DNA of 64,000 bases. Source: Dromaius novaehollandiae (lineage: Eukaryota > Chordata > Aves > Casuariiformes > Dromaiidae). The stretch is taken from positions 41,205,835 to 41,269,834 of the forward strand of contig NC_088102.1 of assembly GCF_036370855.1 (NCBI RefSeq), read 5' to 3'. The position numbers and the translations under genes are program-made. The notes below the pieces were generated by a model, which worked only from the letters and a program-made list of their open reading frames with translations, made no database searches and was not told where the DNA came from. Shown here piece after piece: positions 57,481 to 64,000 of this stretch. Position 1 is the stretch's first letter, and every line of letters begins with the position of its first letter.

Positions 57481-58301
57481 GTAGGTCATTTGGCTCATCA
57501 CTTCCGGGGCCAATGTTACTGATGAAGCTGAAGTGAGGAGGGGAGTGAGACCAGGGTATATAAACTGTAGCCTGCATGCCACTAACAGGATACAAGCCTC
57601 TTTCAGGTGCTCATGGTCCAACTGCTGCTGCCGATGGTAACTGTAGTTGCCACTGATTGTAATAACTAAGAAAGTTTGTGAACCCCTCAGTAGCAGATGG
57701 TGTGCAGGCTGTTGTGGAGTTTTTAGGCAGAGCTTCTTCTGAAAAAAAGGGGAAGTTTATATGTTTTGTTCCTTCCATCTTGCCCAAACATGGGATTAGG
57801 AAAGAGAAAGAGAAACAGAGGCTAATTCTCTTCTTTGCCTGCACTTGGCTTATATTGCTGTAAACTTGCTTACCTCATTATCTGTAAGATGAAAGTCAAG
57901 CAGTGCTTTTGGGACTGAGTGTGCAGGACTGGAGTGGGCGGCTGGCTTGAAGAGGTTTCTTTGTACTTTAATGGGCACTGCAAGGGGTTCCCAAGAGAAT
58001 TCTTAGGATGAAAGCTATTTTCCTATGGCAGGCTGCAAAGAGCCTCATTATTGCTCTGGCTTTTGCTGCACAGCACATATGTTACTGCGGGGTTGTCAGC
58101 CCTTCAGTAGATTTCTACAGTGCAGTAAAAATAAGTAGATTAACCCAGCAAAGAAGATTACAGACACTTTGCGGAAGGAACGAGAAGGGAGGAGGATGAG
58201 CAGGAGACAGTATAAAAAGAAACCACCAGACTGTGAGTGCCAGGTTTGCTGGTGCATGTTACACAGGGTGGCTATCTTTGTCCCTTTTGGGTTTGGGTTA
58301 G

Positions 58302-58603
58302 GCCGACTAAACAGAACCGATCCCAACGCCATGTCCAAAGAGAAACTGGAGTCATTGGTCAAGAACATGGAGATCATGCTCTCCGAGGTGGAGCAGCTGA
58401 AGATCCACTGCACCAAGCAGACGGAGGAGGTGAACCAGGTGGTACAGGAACTGCGCCGGGAGAACAAGGAGCTGACAGAAAAGTACGAGCATATCTGTCA
58501 GGACCTGAAGGAAGCCAAGGAGGCCATTGCTCAGCTGCAGGACACCAAGTTTGCCTTTGAGGCAAAGGAGCGGCAAGCACAGAAGCTCAACCGGCAGCTG
58601 TGA
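58302..58603 (+). CDS. unidentified coiled-coil protein, terminal exon (at least 90 residues)
   Basis: I do not recognise the gene. From ATG at 58331 (context GCCATGT) to TGA at 58601-58603 it codes 90 residues, MSKEKLESLVKNMEIMLSEV to AFEAKERQAQKLNRQL, almost all charged heptads typical of a parallel coiled coil (V/I/L/M at a/d positions, for example EVEQLKIH, VVQELRRENKEL, AIAQLQDTKFAF). There is no membrane segment or other domain. Codon usage is GC-richer than the surroundings and typical of a real gene. The frame stays open upstream through RLNRTDPNA, and an acceptor-like TTGGGTTAG ends at 58301, so this is probably the last exon of a longer protein. A TATAAAA at 58211 leaves a stand-alone small gene possible. 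A 3' UTR of about 2 kb follows. Confidence 0.75.
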
Positions 58604-60680
58604 AGTGGCAGGAGAGAGAAGCAAGAGATTTCTTAACCTGACCTAAAAGTAAACAGAAACCTTCAACTACTGCAAACAAAAATCTCTGGACTGGTATTTT
58701 AAAGTAAGCCTCTCTCTTCCTGCTTGAACTAAACCTGCATGCTGGAAGAAGCTGTCTCTTTGTGGAGGCAAGATCTCAGGTGCAGCTGGAATTCTGCCCC
58801 AGAAAGCCCCTTTGTTAATGACTAAATATTTCACTATGCTGGGCGAGAAATCTCATTCCAGAATCCCTTGTCACAGATCTGAGCCATAGATGTACAGCAA
58901 TGGCTGCCAGGATCTGGGCACCTTCTCATGCCCTGTGGGGTTTGTACAAGGACAGAGCTGGGGAAAAGGACTGTCCCTGCCTTGAGCCACTGGAGAGAGC
59001 TGTGCTGTGAGAGTCTGTCCAGATGGAGAGAAGGATCATCGTCTTGACAGCCCCTGTTACCCCATTTCTTTGCTAACGTTTCTCTGTAGTACATACCAGT
59101 TTTTTCATGTTGCAGCTAGGCAGTGATGCTGTTCTTAGCAGGGTGTCAGCTTCCTTGCTGCCTGATACTGGAAGACATCAACGAGAGCTAATGTAGTGCC
59201 TCGTGCTTCCAAATGTTTGCTATCAAGGGCATGTTGGTCCAGAGGATCTTTAATGCTATTACAGTTGTTTTTGTCCTCTTCACATTCCAAACTGAAGTAT
59301 AAGAGCTGGAAAGGTTTCTGTCTTGATTTCCATTCCAGTAGAGTTAAATCCTAATGACTCAATGTTTAGTATGTTAGAGTTAAACCTCTGCTGAATATAA
59401 CACTTTTTCAACTGAAGAGCTATGTTTTGACACAGGATTTACTTCTCTTAAGCAGAACTAATGTGAATAAATGGACCAGGAATTAGGAGGGATATATTTG
59501 TATGTGGGGTGGGGGTGGGAGTGGTGAGAATTGCTTGTTAGAAGGTTTTGCTTTCAACTTCTTCTCTCTTCTGTCTCTTCTAAACAGCATTTGGGGTAGT
59601 CAGTGCCAAGCACAGCTAAGAGCAGGTGCCTTGTGACTGCAGAGTGAATAGCAGGAGATCTCTGGGGGGAGTGTGGAGAAATTGCTGAGAGAAGAAGCTT
59701 GAATTTTTAAACAGAGAATAGCTGGAATCGTTCCAGGAGGATCTTTCTTCATGTTGGCTGTGATGTAGTCAGCTTGCTTCTTCCCTTCAGAGCTTTTCTG
59801 TATTATTATCTCTGCCCAGCCAGCTCCCTCCCCCAGTGAGGGCTGAAGGATGGGAGAAGCAGGGAAGCTGTTTCTGTTTCAGGGTCCATGTTTCATCAGG
59901 AGCACAGGCACTGTGCTGGGGTGGGGGAGACTAACCACACGAAGAGCACGCAGTCTGCATTGTGGAGAAAGGGAGACTTGGCTGCCCTGGTTTCCCCATA
60001 GAGACTCAGGCAGGGTGAAACAGTGTAGCAAGACCTTCTTTTAGCGCTCCATCCAGCATTAGTGAAATAGTTGTAGTTTTGTCACTGATTAGAAAAAAAG
60101 CTGGGTCAGGCCTCGAATTAGTGAGTTGTTGTTGGTCCTTCTCTTCCCCCTTCCCATCAGCCACTTCAGTCTGGGCCTGGTCCAAAGCCTTTGAAAATTA
60201 AAATCTTCCCATTGATTTGACTGAGCTCTGGGCCAGGCCTTCTGAGCAGAGGGTTGCTACCTGTATGGCAGTCAGAGCATGGGGATGTCCACAGGGAACA
60301 GCTTTCTCTGTGAATAACTCTAAGTGGGACCTGTGACAACATAGTTTGTTGTATTTGTGTGATCTGGACTTTTATTTTTGTTTTGTTGGGTGGAGCAGAC
60401 TGGAATATCTGAAAAAATATTGGGAGGTCAGAGACCATCATTTATGTTTTCACATGTAACCTGAATAGAACTGGCTGACCATGACCCTGTGCTCCTTGCC
60501 CACCAGTGGCAGCTTGAGGAGCACAAGAAATCAACATTAATCACTAGATTTGTTTATGTAAGAACTAAAAATGTTTTCTCTTGAAATTAATTTTCTAGCC
60601 CAAACTGCTTACCACCTCTGCTTCCTTATACTTTTTTATATATTGTTAAGATGTAAAATCAATAAAAAAAGGAAAAAAAA
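58604..60680 (+). other. 3' UTR of the coiled-coil gene
   Basis: AATAAA signals occur at 59466 and, in an A-rich context typical of a main site, at 60661. Sequence composition drops back to non-coding directly after the TGA. Confidence 0.55.
60661..60666 (+). terminator. poly(A) signal of the coiled-coil gene
   Basis: AATAAA 2.06 kb past the stop, followed by an A-rich run and TCTGTTCTGG. Confidence 0.5.
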
Positions 60681-62590
60681 TCTGTTCTGGATAAGGCATA
60701 GCCTCATTTAATGCATGTATGTGGTATTTTTTTGAGTGCGTGCTTGCTAAATATAATTATTCCAGTTTAAATCCTCTGTAGCAAAGAATGGACTAATGGA
60801 GACCCTACAGATCTCTCCGTGTTTCCAGGTTAATCTCTCTAAATGAGATTCTCTGTGTGGCTGTCAAGTTCACTCCATGCAGTATCTAAATCCATGATAC
60901 AGGAAAAGAAAATGGGATTGCAGGGCCCTTATGATCAGTTTCTTAATGATTAGCAATATTCTAAGTGTCTAATTTTCAGGAAAGCTGAGAGTTGATTTTA
61001 TGTAAATACCCTAAGATTTGGGGTGGAACATTGGAAAAATTGGGTATGTTATCCAGTGCTAGAAAACAATAATATAGCCCTCCTTCCTTCCCAATACACT
61101 CAGTTGTGTCCTGGTTTTGTTTACATTGGTTAAACTTGGGAGTAGCTGGACTGGTTTAAAACCACTGTAGCTTTCATTACACATGGGTCCTCTGTTCTTT
61201 TATGTTCCAGTCTTCCAGGATCCAAGTACAGTCTCAGCATGGATCAGTGCCTTCACTTGGATCCTGCATTGTGTATTGGTACTATGTATTGGAGTGCCTT
61301 TCATAACGATGTTTGTCTGGAATTAGTCATGGCCCTTGGAATTGTTTTTGTTTTTTGAACACCAACATTATCAGTGCATGCTTCTTTTCTTCTTTAAATG
61401 GCCATAAGGATGAAGAGCTGAAACTTGTGTGTGGCATTATCAGCTTGTTCAGAAAGTTGGCCTGATAAAAATCTCACCTTATTTGGATAGGAATCAAAAT
61501 AAATATGAAGTGACAAGCTTACTATTTACCTCATTTTGGAAAGGGATAAAGAGAAGTGTCTAATTCTTTGGATACAGAAAGCAAATTTATTTGAAGGCTC
61601 TTTTGGAGAGTACAGTACAGAAGTTGGCTCAGTTGTCAGGAAGGGACTAAGAAAATGGGACTCGGTCAGACCAAGTCTCTGTCAGTCCATCCATTCTTGG
61701 AGCAGATTATAGCAAATTACTCACAACTGCATTGTTTTTCACTGTTCTGGGCTGCCTTATATGGAAGTGTGCAAGAAGGGAGGCTGTCTAGGACTGAAGC
61801 TGGTACCTTCAGATACAGGCAACCTCCCTCCCTCTGACACTGAGCAAAAGCCTGTTTGGGTTAGAGGGAGGGAGATAGAAAAGAACTCACACGAGCTGGT
61901 GGGTGGGAATCCTGGGCTGGTAGCTCACACTGGACAAGAAGCCATGTTGCTGAACCAAAAGCAAAGGCTTGGAAGTATCCAGGATTTGTAAGGAGTGTAA
62001 ATAAAAAGAAGCACAACCTTGTTAGGGAACACTCATTTATTGAACCGTAGCTGTGAGGCTGCAGCAACCAGCAAGAGTGGGTTACTTCTGTGGAGCCAGG
62101 AAGCATGTACATGAGGAAAACCTCCCAAAAATGGACTAAAAGTTTACAAAACCTCACCAAAGCATGACTCTAAGGCCCCTGCATGAACAAGGTGAAAGAG
62201 CCCTATGTAATACGTATTACCTGTCACTGCTTGTGAAAACCTAGGAAAGTTTCAGATTTCAGAAATACAGTGTATCCAGCAGAACCTCTGGAGGTCTGGT
62301 TTAGGGCATCTTGAGTTATGCGCCAATAACCCTATCAATACTGGAGTTTATTCTCGATGTGTCTTACTCCAGCTTGCTCTCTTGCATTACTATCTTCATT
62401 GAATGTACTTTGCTTTAACAAGTAAGAAGAAAAAATGTAGTATGTCAAAAGATGCATTCTGTTTGGAGTGAGTTGAAGCCTTTTGTTTTCCAGCCCTTGT
62501 GCAGCTGATGGAAGGAATGATATGCTCTAGTGTCCCCAATAGCAGTGGACTTGGTTTGACATCCCAGAGGCCTTTATTTCCTTACCTTGC
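60681..62590. other. intergenic region
   Basis: About 1.9 kb of unique sequence with only short open frames (the longest 99 codons on the minus strand, 61861-62160). No gene, RNA or repeat recognised. Confidence 0.65.
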
Positions 62591-62593
62591 CAT

Positions 62594-62703
62594 TCAGTGA
62601 TCAGCACGCTCACCTGGGATGCCAGATTCCAGCTCAAGGTTATCCTCTGCTTGAAAGGATTTGGGCCCATATTCCCTGAATGAAATGGCCTAACCACTAG
62701 GCC
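62594..62703. repeat. decayed tRNA-like inverted pair (SINE-like relic), copy 1
   Basis: A forward tRNA-like unit (CAGTGATCAGCACGCTCACC onward, 62595-62653) is followed by a reversed unit (GATTTGGGCCC at 62658 to CCTAACCACTAGGCC at 62703). TAACCACTAGGC is the complement of a tRNA A-box, and GGATTTGGGCCC resembles the complement of a B-box (GGTTCAAATCC). I recall the same head-to-head layout from old repeats common in turtle and crocodile genomes. Confidence 0.6.
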
Positions 62704-62916
62704 CAAGTATGGGCGAGGCTGTCCATTTCACTTGACTGGGTTATTGCACTTACCTAAGAAACTGGACGTTAATTTGAAAGGTAAGTAGAGACAAGCATCC
62801 CACTTCCAAGCGTGTCACCCAACCATCACATCACAGACCCATTCTCTCTGGCTAAAGGATGGAGGAGGTGCTTAAGAACACCAGGAGTTTCTGATGTGTC
62901 TCTATCCTGTGATTTC

Positions 62917-63010
62917 CAGATCACAGTGTTCTCCTGGGAGGTTCAGATCTCCTCAAGAAACTGAACACAGACCCTTCATTTCCTTGAGTGAGTGCCTGAG
63001 CCACTGAGAA
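62917..63010. repeat. decayed tRNA-like inverted pair, copy 2
   Basis: The forward unit (CAGATCACAGTGTTCTCCTG onward) is followed by a reversed unit (CTGAACACAGACCCTTCATT to GCCTGAGCCACTGAGAA). The layout is the same as in copy 1 about 320 bp upstream, but more diverged. Confidence 0.5.
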
Positions 63011-63158
63011 TAGCTACTCTTCTGGAGGCTTTGCAAGTCTCATCTGAATTTCTTAGATGCCAGTGCTATTCAGCCAATCTGAACTGAATCTACATTTTCT
63101 CATTGAGAACTGACTTTTCTCTAAAAAAATATTTTGCCCAGCAAGACATGGGGTACCT

Positions 63159-63196
63159 GAGAATAGAACCTACATCTTGACTTGAGCCCAACTCAG
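63159..63196 (-). repeat. tRNA-like reversed unit, copy 3
   Basis: GAGAATAGAACCTACATCTT followed by GACTTGAGCCCAACTCAG matches the reversed half-unit pattern (B-box complement first). It is diverged and single. Confidence 0.4.
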
Positions 63197-64000
63197 TTTC
63201 TGGTTGAAGGAACAGAAATATTGCTGCTTGCAAAACCAATGAAAACCAGCTGATGCCGTAAGTGTTAGACAACCATAGCTAGTTAGACTGGAGTTGGGTC
63301 CAATCAAGCATGCAAATCTTTAGATATTCTTTGAAAACAACCACTGGTATCCCTGGAAGTGAGGAATCCTGGTGATTTGTTACCATGAAAGGTAATTCTG
63401 GAGTCTGTCAAAAGAAAATGCAAGTGTCTTGTTATGTCTCATACTGACCTCTGCCATGTAACTGTTGAAATCCCAGCATCGCAGCTCCTGTTGGAATTGC
63501 TTCTTGCCAAAAGCGCCTAACTAGTGGGATTAGAAGGGATATTTTGTTCAGCAGTACCCATTCTCTATGTGTTTATGTAAACTGTTTCTTCCTGATGATC
63601 TCATCAGTGACACCCAGCTGCCATTTGCCTCTGGGCAAACTGCTGGTTAGAGCTAGTTGCAAGAGGGAAATTCCTGTGTTCCTGACTGTATTCACTCCAC
63701 AGTGAATTGTGGGTCCCTTATTAAGAAACGAGAATGGTCGTGAATCAGTGGATTGTCTTGCTTTCGCTGAATGATAGGTATTGAAAACACTTTGAACAGA
63801 GGGCTTGCGTGCTTTCTCACAGAGAAATGGTACATGCAAAAAACAGATTCTGTGGAACTACAGGGCAAAGGTTTGCTTCGTATTTACATTGTCTCTTTCC
63901 TGGGAAGGACTGGCCTTGAATCCAAATACCACATTAATAGCTTTTGCTGTTGTCATGTCTCTACTGGAATCAGGCAGAATGAGCAGACTTTTTTTTCTTT
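63197..64000. other. right end of the window
   Basis: Unique sequence; one 88-codon minus-strand open frame (63573-63839) without recognisable similarity. No gene called. Confidence 0.6.

Overview
This is a vertebrate nuclear locus, most likely from a bird or another sauropsid. The genes are intron-split with GT-AG splice sites, the introns are compact and poor in repeats, and there is one sharp CpG island. PSEN1 spans about 25-30 kb here. No mammalian Alu/L1-type repeats were recognised. The species call is inference; the gene order RBM25-PSEN1 is the conserved vertebrate order (human 14q24).

Layout, all genes on the + strand. (1) 1-13602: the 3' two thirds of RBM25, with 12 coding exons from the end of the region before the RE/RD-rich domain through the PWI domain, then a 3' UTR with several poly(A) signals. 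(2) About 18.75-19.64 kb: a CpG island with two CCGGAAGTGA ETS sites, the PSEN1 promoter and first exon. (3) 21906-44283: the complete PSEN1 coding region in ten exons. They splice in frame to a 466-residue presenilin with both catalytic aspartates and the PAL motif, followed by a 3' UTR of up to 4 kb. (4) 58302-60680: a terminal exon, or a short intron-poor gene, coding a coiled-coil C-terminus of at least 90 residues that I could not identify, with a 3' UTR of about 2 kb. (5) 62.59-63.2 kb: decayed tRNA-like inverted repeats of an old amniote SINE-like family. The rest is introns and intergenic DNA.

The two recognised genes are housekeeping in nature. RBM25 is a splicing regulator that binds RNA and U1 snRNP. 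PSEN1 is the catalytic subunit of gamma-secretase. They are neighbours and do not form an operon. No prokaryote-type system, virus or novel multi-gene system is visible. The most interesting observations concern splicing: a possible second first-coding exon for PSEN1 (23866-23972), a strong stop-carrying cassette exon candidate in RBM25 (3408-3534), a duplicated splice acceptor and a GC-AG intron in RBM25, a perfect 24-bp coding minisatellite, and the unidentified coiled-coil gene with phase-compatible candidate upstream exons.
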